Shown here: one piece after another, positions 25,780 through 33,094 of the stretch
Numbering within the stretch: position 1 is the first letter of the stretch
Layout: the number at the start of each line of letters is the position of its first letter
NCBI RefSeq assembly: GCF_003412465.1
Contig: NZ_QTJV01000015.1
Span: 1-64,000, forward strand
Length of the DNA: 64,000 bases
Reading direction: 5' to 3'
From: Chitinophaga silvisoli
GTDB lineage: Bacteria; Bacteroidota; Bacteroidia; Chitinophagales; Chitinophagaceae
Position numbers and translations under genes: made by a program
The notes under the pieces: generated by a model
What the model was told of the DNA's origin: nothing
What the model saw: the letters and a program-made list of their open reading frames with translations, nothing else
The model's database searches: none

Positions 25780-27576
25780 TTAAAATGCAAAACAGGAACA
25801 TCCCAGCACTCCCCAGAATGCGGTGTAGTTATCAACAGGTACATTACTTTTACGTGCTACGTCGTGGTCATGACCATGTACATTACAGGTTCCTGCACAT
25901 ATATGCAGATCGCTTTTGACATAGCCACCAAACGTGTTCACCGGCGACCAGTCAGGCAATACAGGAATCTTTGGGGGAGCCAGACTGCCAAAATCATCCT
26001 GCGCATACACAATCTTTCCTCCCACAATAGTGAGCACAGATTCAATATGCTTAATCGCAGGTTCCGGGATAGTAAAGAAGTCCTGATCCAGCACGGCAAT
26101 ATCCGCCAGCATACCTACCTGTATACTGCCTTTGATGTGCTGCTCACTGCTGAACCATGCACTGCCCCGTGTATACAGCTCTAAGGCAGTAGTGCGGGAT
26201 AAGCCTTCATTCAGTCGTAAACCACCTACGGTATTGCCCGTCACCAGCCAGTACAGCGCTATCCATGGATTGTAACTGCTTACTCTCGTGGCATCAGTAC
26301 CTGCACCTACAGGCACGTCCAGTTCCAGCATTTTGCGGATGGGCGGTGTATGTGCACCAGCTTCCTTACCATAGCGGTCCACAAAGTATTCACCCTGGAA
26401 TGCCATGCGGCTCTGGATTGCAATACCGCCACCCAGTGCTTTCACACGCTCTATATTCCGGACATCAATGGTTTCTGCATGGTCAAAGATCCAGGGGAGC
26501 CCGTCAAAAGGCATGTCCCTGTTCACCTTTTCAAATACATCCAGAAAGCGTGAGATGCTTTCATTGTAGGTAGCATGTATTCTGAATGGCCAGCGTTTTT
26601 CAACGAGCAGTCTTACTACTTTTTCCAGGTCCGCCTCCATATCCGAAGGCAGTGTAGGCCTTGGGGCTAAAAAATTCTCAAAATCAGCCGCAGAGAATAC
26701 CAGCATTTCGCCTGCACCATTATGACGATACATATTATCGCCCTGGTGTGGTTTGACGAGTGTTGACCAATGCTCAAAGTCTTCATACTCCTTACCCGGA
26801 CGCTGTGTAAACAGGTTGTAGGCAATGCGGAGTGTGAGCTGATCTTTTGCATGTAGTTCCTCTATCACCTGGTAATCCTCGGGATAATTCTGTGAGCCAC
26901 CACCGGCATCAATTACACTTGTGATCCCAAAACGATTCAGCTCCGTCATAAAATGGCGGGTGCTGTTCAGCTGATATTCGTAAGAGAGCTTAGGCCCCTT
27001 ACCAAGTGTAGCATAGAGGATCAGTGCATTCGGTGTAGCGAGGATCATCCCGGTAGGATTGCCATTGCCATCTTTTTCAATCTGTCCGCCGGGAGGTGCC
27101 TGCGTATCTTTGGTAAAACCTACTGCTCTCAATGCCGCTGCATTCAGCAATGCACGATCGTACAAATGCAGGATGAATACAGGCGTATCAGGTGCAATGG
27201 CATTGATTTCAGCAAGAGTAGGCATTCTCTTCTCGGCGAACTGCTGCTCGGTCCATCCGCCTACAACCCTTACCCATTGTGGAGTAGGAGTGACAGCTAC
27301 CTGTTGTTTCAGCATACGGAGTGCATCTGCCAGAGAAGGAACGCCATCCCATCTCAGTTCCAGGTTGTAATTCAATCCACCCCTGATCAGGTGAATGTGT
27401 GAATCGATCAAACCCGGTATCACCCGCTTCTGTTTCAGGTTGATGGCCGTACCACTGTACTTGTTCAGGATGTCGGCATCCTTGCCTACCGCTACGAACT
27501 TTCCATCCAGGATAGCAACAGCGGTGTGGTCGCCGGCATGAATCTTCCCGTTATATAAAATGAGATCTGCCTTCAT
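25780..27576 (-). CDS. Amidohydrolase of the YtcJ-like group with a Cys/His-rich tail
   Basis: The 598-aa enzyme has the metal-dependent amidohydrolase fold: N-terminal strands (LILYNGKIHAGD), the HxH motif in GLIDSHIHL (about residues 56-64), a later His in RIHATYN, a His in IFDHAETID and the catalytic Asp in AGTDATRV (about 430). It probably hydrolyses an amide or ester; the substrate is unknown. The last 45 residues extend past the fold and contain CAGTCNVHGHDHD and GCSCF, which could bind a metal. The start follows one base after the stop of the M17 N-domain gene. Confidence 0.85.
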   Translation of the reverse strand: MKADLILYNGKIHAGDHTAVAILDGKFVAVGKDADILNKYSGTAINLKQKRVIPGLIDSHIHLIRGGLNYNLELRWDGVPSLADALRMLKQQVAVTPTPQWVRVVGGWTEQQFAEKRMPTLAEINAIAPDTPVFILHLYDRALLNAAALRAVGFTKDTQAPPGGQIEKDGNGNPTGMILATPNALILYATLGKGPKLSYEYQLNSTRHFMTELNRFGITSVIDAGGGSQNYPEDYQVIEELHAKDQLTLRIAYNLFTQRPGKEYEDFEHWSTLVKPHQGDNMYRHNGAGEMLVFSAADFENFLAPRPTLPSDMEADLEKVVRLLVEKRWPFRIHATYNESISRFLDVFEKVNRDMPFDGLPWIFDHAETIDVRNIERVKALGGGIAIQSRMAFQGEYFVDRYGKEAGAHTPPIRKMLELDVPVGAGTDATRVSSYNPWIALYWLVTGNTVGGLRLNEGLSRTTALELYTRGSAWFSSEQHIKGSIQVGMLADIAVLDQDFFTIPEPAIKHIESVLTIVGGKIVYAQDDFGSLAPPKIPVLPDWSPVNTFGGYVKSDLHICAGTCNVHGHDHDVARKSNVPVDNYTAFWGVLGCSCFAF

Positions 27577-27577
27577 A

Positions 27578-28273
27578 TTACTGGAATGATTGAATAGCCT
27601 CCTGGATACCTTGTCCGGCTACAGTGAAAAATGCAGGACCAGCCAGCAGTATTACCTTACTCAATGGTTTGAAACTGGCATAGTGTTTCCCTTTCAGGTA
27701 TTCAGCTACCTTGTACGCCTGCAGCATGCCTTTAGTTACATTTTCTGCTACCAGTGCAGTAGGTGAATCGATCCCTGCGTCTTTCAGGTCGCTGGCGAAG
27801 GAAAGGGTTGTTACATTTAGTGACAGTGCTTCGCGCATCGCTACACTACCTACTTTCGTCATCAGCTCAGGGCTGAATTGATTACGATCGCCCAGCCCGA
27901 TCAAGAGGAGTTTCTTTGCTTTGATCTTACCAGCCGGTGGGGTGATGAGGATGGTTTCCAGTGCATGACCTGCAAACTGCCCGGATTTGCGGATTTCGGT
28001 GATGAGACCATTCGTCGCTTCATCCAGGTGTACCATGCCATTCAGTGCTGCTGGCAGGGCAGGAGGGGCGTTGAAAATATCACCTTCCGTATATTCAAAT
28101 ACACAGGCTACCTGCAGGTCTGCTACTGCTGCCGATGGGCCCTGTACCAGTCCTTCGATGCTTACCCCATCGACTTTGCCCCAGGCTTTGGTGGTACCTA
28201 CAGCAGTCGTTTGCTGTGCATGTACAAAAATGTGTGCAAGTAATAATGCGGTTACAACTATTGTGCGTTTCAT
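27578..28273 (-). CDS. Secreted stand-alone M17 aminopeptidase N-terminal domain protein
   Basis: The 231-aa protein has a signal peptide (cleaved after about residue 19, VHA-QQ) and then a single domain like the N-terminal, non-catalytic macro-like domain of leucyl aminopeptidases (AALNGMVHLDEATNGLITE near 74-92, and KKLLLIGLGDR near 118-128). The catalytic M17 domain with its metal-binding residues is absent. A secreted binding role is inferred. Its gene sits five bases after the porin stop and one base before the amidohydrolase. Confidence 0.75.
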   Translation of the reverse strand: MKRTIVVTALLLAHIFVHAQQTTAVGTTKAWGKVDGVSIEGLVQGPSAAVADLQVACVFEYTEGDIFNAPPALPAALNGMVHLDEATNGLITEIRKSGQFAGHALETILITPPAGKIKAKKLLLIGLGDRNQFSPELMTKVGSVAMREALSLNVTTLSFASDLKDAGIDSPTALVAENVTKGMLQAYKVAEYLKGKHYASFKPLSKVILLAGPAFFTVAGQGIQEAIQSFQ

Positions 28274-28278
28274 GTTTT

Positions 28279-29628
28279 TTAAAATTTAAAGGCCACCCGT
28301 GTATTGATGAAGATCCCGTCCTTGTGATCAGGAATCAGGTCTTCGACCAGTGTGCCGGTTTTGAAATATTGGATACCAGTGTTGACGGAGAAATTTTTAT
28401 TGAGTGTATACACTACGCTTGCCAGCCATGCCGTACCAATGTACCGCTTCGTAGAAGGAAGGCCTGCCATCTTATAACTGCCACTGGGACGATAAATGCC
28501 ATCCTGCAGGGAATAACGCCAGTTGAATACAGCATCTGCCTGTACAGTAAAATGCTCACCCAGCGCCATGTTGCTGTAAGGATGCAGATCTATCAGGTTC
28601 ACAGGTCCTATCTGCGGACTAAAACCAAAGTAGCCCCCTTTGGGAAAAAGTGGATTGAAGGTTTGCAAAGCCCCATCGCCCTGCTTATGGTCGCCTGATA
28701 TGTAATCATGACGCAGGTTGATGGTAGGATGCCCCTTTACGGATTCAAACATATACCCGAGGTCTGCGCTTGCTGTCCATGCACGGATCTCACCTGTTCC
28801 AAATGTGCCAAACTGGTAAGCGGCTTCCAGGTTATAGATGAATCCTCCGCCGTACTTCCAGAAACGGCCACCGATGGTATGCCGGGTTTCCCTGCCAATG
28901 CCTTCTTCAAATCTGGCTGAGTCGCGGCGGATGCCCAGGTAGTAAGCGTCTACGTTTCCTGCATGAGGAATGATGTATTTGCCATATACTCCCCAGAAGC
29001 TTAGCTGCCTGCTGAGCGTATTGTCAAACACACCTGTATTGACAACATCAGTAGCCATTACAAAGGCATCCAGCGATAAGCGGGCATCGGCATACATGAT
29101 TTTGCCTCCTGTAAAGTACTGGCGCAGGTTAGGTCCTTCACGTACAGAGATCAGCCGGCCACTGCCATAATCCAGCTCCTGCCGGCCGATGCGGATGGTG
29201 AAGCCTTTGAGCGGCATCACATCTACAAAGAGGTTCTGCACATTCAGCTTATCCTCATCGATAGGGCGGGGGCCATTTTTACGGCCCCCTTCCCAGCCAC
29301 TGCGGAGCTGTGAGAACAGCCTGACATAAGCAGTGAGGTGAAGATCTGCATGCACATCATAACGCTGAAGCCAAAACGAATTATGACCAATGCCCTGTTG
29401 GCCCCAGTCTTCGTTGTGGAAGTCTACGTATTCCACGCGGGCTTCGCCGCCGAAGGAGAGGTAACTGTTATCACGGCCCAGCGGGATGTACTTGATTCCC
29501 TTGCTGGAAGAATCGTACTTCTCGTCAAATCGCATGAGCTTAAACCCCTGCCCGCAGGCAATAGTCGTGATCAGCAGCAGGATGGCTGCGATGACAGCGG
29601 TGATACAGACTTTCAGGAATTGTAGCAT
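28279..29628 (-). CDS. Alginate-export-type outer membrane porin
   Basis: The 449-aa protein has a signal peptide (LLLITTIACGQG, residues 14-25) and alternating beta strands ending in RVAFKF, a typical barrel C-terminus. Features such as LSFGGEARVEYVDFHNE and GRQELDYGSGRLISVREGPN match the alginate-export barrel family. It probably passes small anionic or aromatic compounds across the outer membrane; alginate itself is not implied. I chose the ATG at 29628, one base after the isochorismatase stop. An upstream frame start at 29688 would overlap that gene. Confidence 0.85.
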   Translation of the reverse strand: MLQFLKVCITAVIAAILLLITTIACGQGFKLMRFDEKYDSSSKGIKYIPLGRDNSYLSFGGEARVEYVDFHNEDWGQQGIGHNSFWLQRYDVHADLHLTAYVRLFSQLRSGWEGGRKNGPRPIDEDKLNVQNLFVDVMPLKGFTIRIGRQELDYGSGRLISVREGPNLRQYFTGGKIMYADARLSLDAFVMATDVVNTGVFDNTLSRQLSFWGVYGKYIIPHAGNVDAYYLGIRRDSARFEEGIGRETRHTIGGRFWKYGGGFIYNLEAAYQFGTFGTGEIRAWTASADLGYMFESVKGHPTINLRHDYISGDHKQGDGALQTFNPLFPKGGYFGFSPQIGPVNLIDLHPYSNMALGEHFTVQADAVFNWRYSLQDGIYRPSGSYKMAGLPSTKRYIGTAWLASVVYTLNKNFSVNTGIQYFKTGTLVEDLIPDHKDGIFINTRVAFKF

Positions 29629-29629
29629 C

Positions 29630-30283
29630 TTAGTGATTGTGGAGCATATTGTGGGCATATTGAATACCGATGCCGTAAGCACCACCATATTTTTTCATGA
29701 GGTCAGTAACAGGTCCGTAGGTTTCCTGTCTTGCCCAGTCACGTTGCAGTTCAAGCAGGTATTGAATAGAAGTGATAGGTTTTACACCGGCATGCACCAT
29801 TCTTTGAATAGCGCGTTCATGTGCTTCGCTGCTTACATCGCCACAGGCATCAGTGATGACGTATACAATGTGACCTTCTTCCAGCGCAGAGAGGGCAGGG
29901 CCTACGATACATACGCTGGTCCAGAGGCCGGCGAGAACGATTTTTTGCTGTTGGGTAGCTTTGATGGCTTTGTAGGCAGCAGCATCCTCCCAGGTATTCA
30001 TGCTGGTACGATCTATATAGCCGCTGCTTGCCTGTGGATAGAATTGTTCTATTTCAGGAAATACGGGACCGGAGAAGGAGTTCTCGGCAACGGTGGTTAC
30101 GATCGTTGGTACATTGAAAATTTTAGATGCACCGGCCACGATGGCAGTATTGGTTCTTAATTCGCTCAGGGCAATGCTTTTGGTAGCGAATCCCATTTGT
30201 CCTTCGAAGTCGATGAGGACGAGGGCGTGGTTGTCAGGTGCGAGCAGATTGGAGGATGGTTTCATGTTGTGACGTTTTTTCAC
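29630..30283 (-). CDS. Isochorismatase-like cysteine hydrolase (YcaC-type)
   Basis: The 217-aa enzyme has the isochorismatase fold with catalytic Asp in VLIDFEGQMGF (about residue 19-21) and nucleophile Cys in GLWTSVCIVGPAL (about residue 120). YcaC-type members are hydrolases of unknown substrate. Starts at codons 1 and 7 are both possible. It is the first gene of the nine-gene cluster; the upstream sequence has an imperfect -7 element (TACTTTAA). Confidence 0.88.
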   Translation of the reverse strand: MKKRHNMKPSSNLLAPDNHALVLIDFEGQMGFATKSIALSELRTNTAIVAGASKIFNVPTIVTTVAENSFSGPVFPEIEQFYPQASSGYIDRTSMNTWEDAAAYKAIKATQQQKIVLAGLWTSVCIVGPALSALEEGHIVYVITDACGDVSSEAHERAIQRMVHAGVKPITSIQYLLELQRDWARQETYGPVTDLMKKYGGAYGIGIQYAHNMLHNH

Positions 30284-30382
30284 AGGATTGCCAATCTGTA
30301 TGCCGCTCTTTAAAGTATTTGAAAATCAATTAGTTGACTAGGTTCCAGGGAATCGATAATTTACCGTATTTCGTATTTTGAC

Positions 30383-30423
30383 TGAAAAAAAAGCAACCGC
30401 ACCCTAAAAGGAGTGCGGTTGGC
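30383..30423 (-). terminator. Terminator of azoR
   Basis: AACCGCAC at 30395-30402 pairs with GTGCGGTT at 30413-30420, and on the minus strand the hairpin is followed by eight T residues. It ends azoR transcription before the isochorismatase promoter region. Confidence 0.8.
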
Positions 30424-30446
30424 AAAAATATAGTTGAGAGGATGAA

Positions 30447-31043
30447 TTACACTGTAATCGATTCATATGCTTTTTCCATGGCTGTATCCTGTACACCTGG
30501 TACGGCCAGTCCTTCTGCTCTTACGACGGTCACATCAGTCATACCCATAAAGCCTAATACGGCCCTCATATAATTTTCTGTATAGTCATAGATCTTCATG
30601 GCCCCTTCGGAGTAAATACCTCCTGTGGAAATAGCCAGGTATACTTTCTTCCCTTTGATCAGGCCTTCAGGACCGTTTGCACCATAACTGAAAGTCTTTC
30701 CTCTCCGCGCAATATGGTCCAGCCATGACTTCAGGTTAGACGTGATACCAAAATTATACATGGGCGCACCGATTACGATCACATCGGCAGCCTGCAGTTC
30801 TGCAATAGCCTCGTCAGAGTGTGCGATTGCACTTACCTGCTCAGGAGATCTGTTTTCATCGGGAGTAAAGAAAGATTGGATATGCGCTTCTTCCAGGTGA
30901 GGGAAGGGAGCTGCTGCCAGGTCACGAACTACCACTGTACTACCGGGGTGAGCAGCGGTCAGTTTATCTACAATGGCATTTCCTAATTGTGCGCTATACG
31001 ACTGGGATCTTCTTGGGCTGGTGATCAAATGCAATATTCTCAT
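30447..31043 (-). CDS. azoR: FMN-dependent NADH:azoreductase
   Basis: The 198-aa flavodoxin-like enzyme reduces quinones and azo compounds with NADH. It shows the phosphate loop SPRRSQSYS near residues 9-17, GAPMYNFGITSNLKSWLDHI near 92-111 that contacts FMN, and STGGIYS near 137. The longer frame starting upstream is rejected because MRILHLI is the normal start and the upstream codons cover a promoter. It is divergent from hxlR, which shares its control region. Confidence 0.9.
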   Translation of the reverse strand: MRILHLITSPRRSQSYSAQLGNAIVDKLTAAHPGSTVVVRDLAAAPFPHLEEAHIQSFFTPDENRSPEQVSAIAHSDEAIAELQAADVIVIGAPMYNFGITSNLKSWLDHIARRGKTFSYGANGPEGLIKGKKVYLAISTGGIYSEGAMKIYDYTENYMRAVLGFMGMTDVTVVRAEGLAVPGVQDTAMEKAYESITV

Positions 31044-31066
31044 GATGCTTATTTTAAGTTTTAGCC

Positions 31067-31074
31067 CAAAATTA
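31067..31074 (-). promoter_or_regulatory. Predicted -7 element of azoR
   Basis: The minus strand reads TAATTTTG at 31074-31067, a match to the Bacteroidota -7 consensus, 23 bases before the azoR ATG. The -33 element is not clear. The shared palindrome with hxlR lies about 38 bases further upstream. Confidence 0.5.
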
Positions 31075-31111
31075 TCCAGAATACCCACGCAGCTGGCGAT
31101 ACTATATTCCC

Positions 31112-31153
31112 GGATAGCGCTATCCTTCAGGATAGTAATATGTCGTATTTTTG
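31112..31153 (+). promoter_or_regulatory. hxlR promoter and palindromic operator
   Basis: GGATAGCGCTATCC at 31112-31125 is a perfect 14-base palindrome, and TATCC/GGATA repeats again at 31121-31135. TATTTTTG at 31146-31153 is a perfect -7 element. The transcription start is expected at about 31158, the A of the hxlR ATG, so the mRNA is probably leaderless. The palindrome lies between azoR and hxlR and is the best candidate operator for HxlR. Confidence 0.65.
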
Positions 31154-31157
31154 TACC

Positions 31158-31502
31158 ATGAGTGTAAGAACCAAAGAAACATGCAATAAACACATCATCC
31201 CTGTCAGGGATGCGCTTGAGGTATTAGGCGGCAGGTGGAAACTCCAGCTCCTGATTCATCTTTCCTTTGGTCCACGCCGTTTCAGCCAGCTTGCAAAAGA
31301 GCTGAGTCCTATTACAGACAGAACCCTTTCCAGGGAACTCAAAAGCCTGGAAGCCAACAAGGTGATTACCCGCACCGAATACGATGCCTTTCCACCGGTG
31401 GTAGAATACAAGATTACGCCACATGGAGAGTCACTGTTTGCTGTGATTTCGGAGCTGGGTAACTGGGGCCGCGCCCATAGGAAATTGATAATGGATAAGT
31501 AA
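31158..31502 (+). CDS. HxlR-family transcriptional regulator
   Basis: The 114-aa winged-helix protein has the HxlR signature: a Cys near the start (ETCNKHI), LEVLGGRWKLQLLIHL near 20-35, then GPRRFSQLAKELSPITDRTL and ELKSLEANKVITR with the wing EYDAFPPVVEYKIT. HxlR proteins often sense aldehydes, quinones or disulfide stress through the Cys and control adjacent reductases, here azoR. I chose the ATG at 31158 because a perfect -7 element places the start of transcription there. Confidence 0.9.
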   Translation: MSVRTKETCNKHIIPVRDALEVLGGRWKLQLLIHLSFGPRRFSQLAKELSPITDRTLSRELKSLEANKVITRTEYDAFPPVVEYKITPHGESLFAVISELGNWGRAHRKLIMDK

Positions 31503-31511
31503 GACCCGGGC

Positions 31512-31931
31512 TCAGGAAAAATCCCTGAAAATCTCAGTCACCGCTGCTGTCAGCTCCTTGGCCAGCAAAGGCTTTTTCAGCAGTTTCACAACCATTGGAT
31601 TAGCATAGGTACGGCTAATATCACTATAATCAAGCGAAGAGGATACCATGATTACATGGCACTGCGATTTAATCCTGGCAGGATAGCTGTCAAAGGCTTC
31701 CAGGAAATCAAATCCATCCATCTCCGGCATCTGTATATCCAGCAGGATAACGGTAGGAGGTATACGAGGTAAGGTTATATTCGACGATAGAAACTCAAGC
31801 GCTTTATTGGCATTATTAAAAGCAAGCACAGTCCGGCTGATTTGCTGTATTGCAATCAGCTTTTCGTGCAATAGAAGGTCCACTTCATTGTCATCTATCA
31901 AAATCACACGTAAATCAGGAATCGAAATCAT
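31512..31931 (-). CDS. Single-domain response regulator
   Basis: The 139-aa protein is a lone receiver with acidic pair Asp13/14, phospho-accepting Asp65 in LLDIQMPEMDGF, and a Lys near 119 (LLKKP). It has no output domain, so it acts by protein contact, as in phosphorelays. It overlaps the end of the hybrid receiver-kinase gene by 17 bases and is the last gene of the ThiF/kinase cluster. Its 3' end faces hxlR. Confidence 0.9.
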   Translation of the reverse strand: MISIPDLRVILIDDNEVDLLLHEKLIAIQQISRTVLAFNNANKALEFLSSNITLPRIPPTVILLDIQMPEMDGFDFLEAFDSYPARIKSQCHVIMVSSSLDYSDISRTYANPMVVKLLKKPLLAKELTAAVTEIFRDFS

Positions 31932-33012
31932 TTCTGTTCGGAATGCTTATTTCAAATTGTGTACCTTCTCCATACTTGGATTCTACATTGATTGTACCGC
32001 CAATTTTATTCAGCGCTTCTTTCACTATATAAAGGCCAATACCACTACCCGGCTTGTTGTTATTCTTAGATCTGAAGAACATCTTGAAGATGTTGTTCAG
32101 GTGTTCACTCAATATACCAATACCATTATCCGATATCAACAGTGTTGCCTTGTGCGGCTCTACTTTCACCGCCATGTTTACTTTTGGATGTACTTCATCG
32201 GGCTTCTGGTATTTAACAGCGTTTGATATAAGGTTGTTCAGTATGACACTGATACGGAAAGTATCGCCTTTGAAATCCACCGGCTGATCTACCGTTACCT
32301 GGAATTCAATTGCTGTATTCTGGTGCTTGAACTGTGAGATACATTCATTCAGCAGGTGGTCAAAGTTAATCTTCTCATACTCCACGTCCAATCTTGAATT
32401 ACGGTAGTATTCAATAATCTTCTGGATAAAGCCATCCAGTTTCTGAATACATACTTCGATCATATTCAGGTAGCCATTAGGGTCAGTCACAGAGTTATCC
32501 AGCCTGCTCAGGTTAATGATGCCCAGTACAGACATGAGTGGAGAGCGAAGGTCATGGGAAGTGGAATAGATAAAGCGATTCAGTTCGTCATTAATCTTTT
32601 CCAGTTCGACGATCTTTTCCTTCAGCTGTTTGCGGGTAGCATATATTTCGTAAGCATTCTGAATGGTTCTGTGCAGTTCATGCTCATCCCATGGCTTCTT
32701 GATATATGAAAAGATGTGCCCCTTGTTAATAGCGTCTATAATGTCTTCTACATCGGTATAGCCGGTGAGCAGGATACGCATAGGGTCCGGCAGGGTATCT
32801 TTAATCTCATTAAAGAATTCAACACCGGTTGATACGGGCATCTTCTGGTCTGCAATGATAATATGTACATCGATGCTCTTTAGTAACTGCTTTCCTTCCT
32901 GGGCGGAGTTTGCAGTATAAATTTCATAACTGCGGCGGAAGCTGGCTTTAAAAGCATTTAGGTTGTGTACTTCGTCGTCAATGTAGAGAATCCTGATACG
33001 GTTTTCTTTCAT
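31915..33012 (-). CDS. Receiver-histidine kinase hybrid
   Basis: The 365-aa cytoplasmic protein has an N-terminal receiver (Asp12/13, Asp55 in IIADQKMP, Lys about 106), then a coiled coil and a HisKA kinase core: phospho-accepting His153 in YSTSHDLRSPLMS, the N box NNLISNAVKYQ, and G boxes DNGIGI and GSGIGLYIVKEAL. The order suggests it receives phosphate from another kinase, likely the 7TM kinase upstream, and passes signals to the lone receiver that overlaps its end. Confidence 0.92.
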   Translation of the reverse strand: MKENRIRILYIDDEVHNLNAFKASFRRSYEIYTANSAQEGKQLLKSIDVHIIIADQKMPVSTGVEFFNEIKDTLPDPMRILLTGYTDVEDIIDAINKGHIFSYIKKPWDEHELHRTIQNAYEIYATRKQLKEKIVELEKINDELNRFIYSTSHDLRSPLMSVLGIINLSRLDNSVTDPNGYLNMIEVCIQKLDGFIQKIIEYYRNSRLDVEYEKINFDHLLNECISQFKHQNTAIEFQVTVDQPVDFKGDTFRISVILNNLISNAVKYQKPDEVHPKVNMAVKVEPHKATLLISDNGIGILSEHLNNIFKMFFRSKNNNKPGSGIGLYIVKEALNKIGGTINVESKYGEGTQFEISIPNRNDFDS

Positions 33013-33094
33013 TCACTAATGTTTTATACAAAAAACGATAATGTTCATTTTGTAGGGCGCTGTTCCTGTCTGGGGCCACGATTGGAGTATGGCA

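Noticed and set aside
30265..30360. Clear sigma-54 promoter before the nine-gene cluster
   Set aside because: TTGGCAATCCTGTGAA resembles -24 only. The -12 GC is missing at the needed distance.
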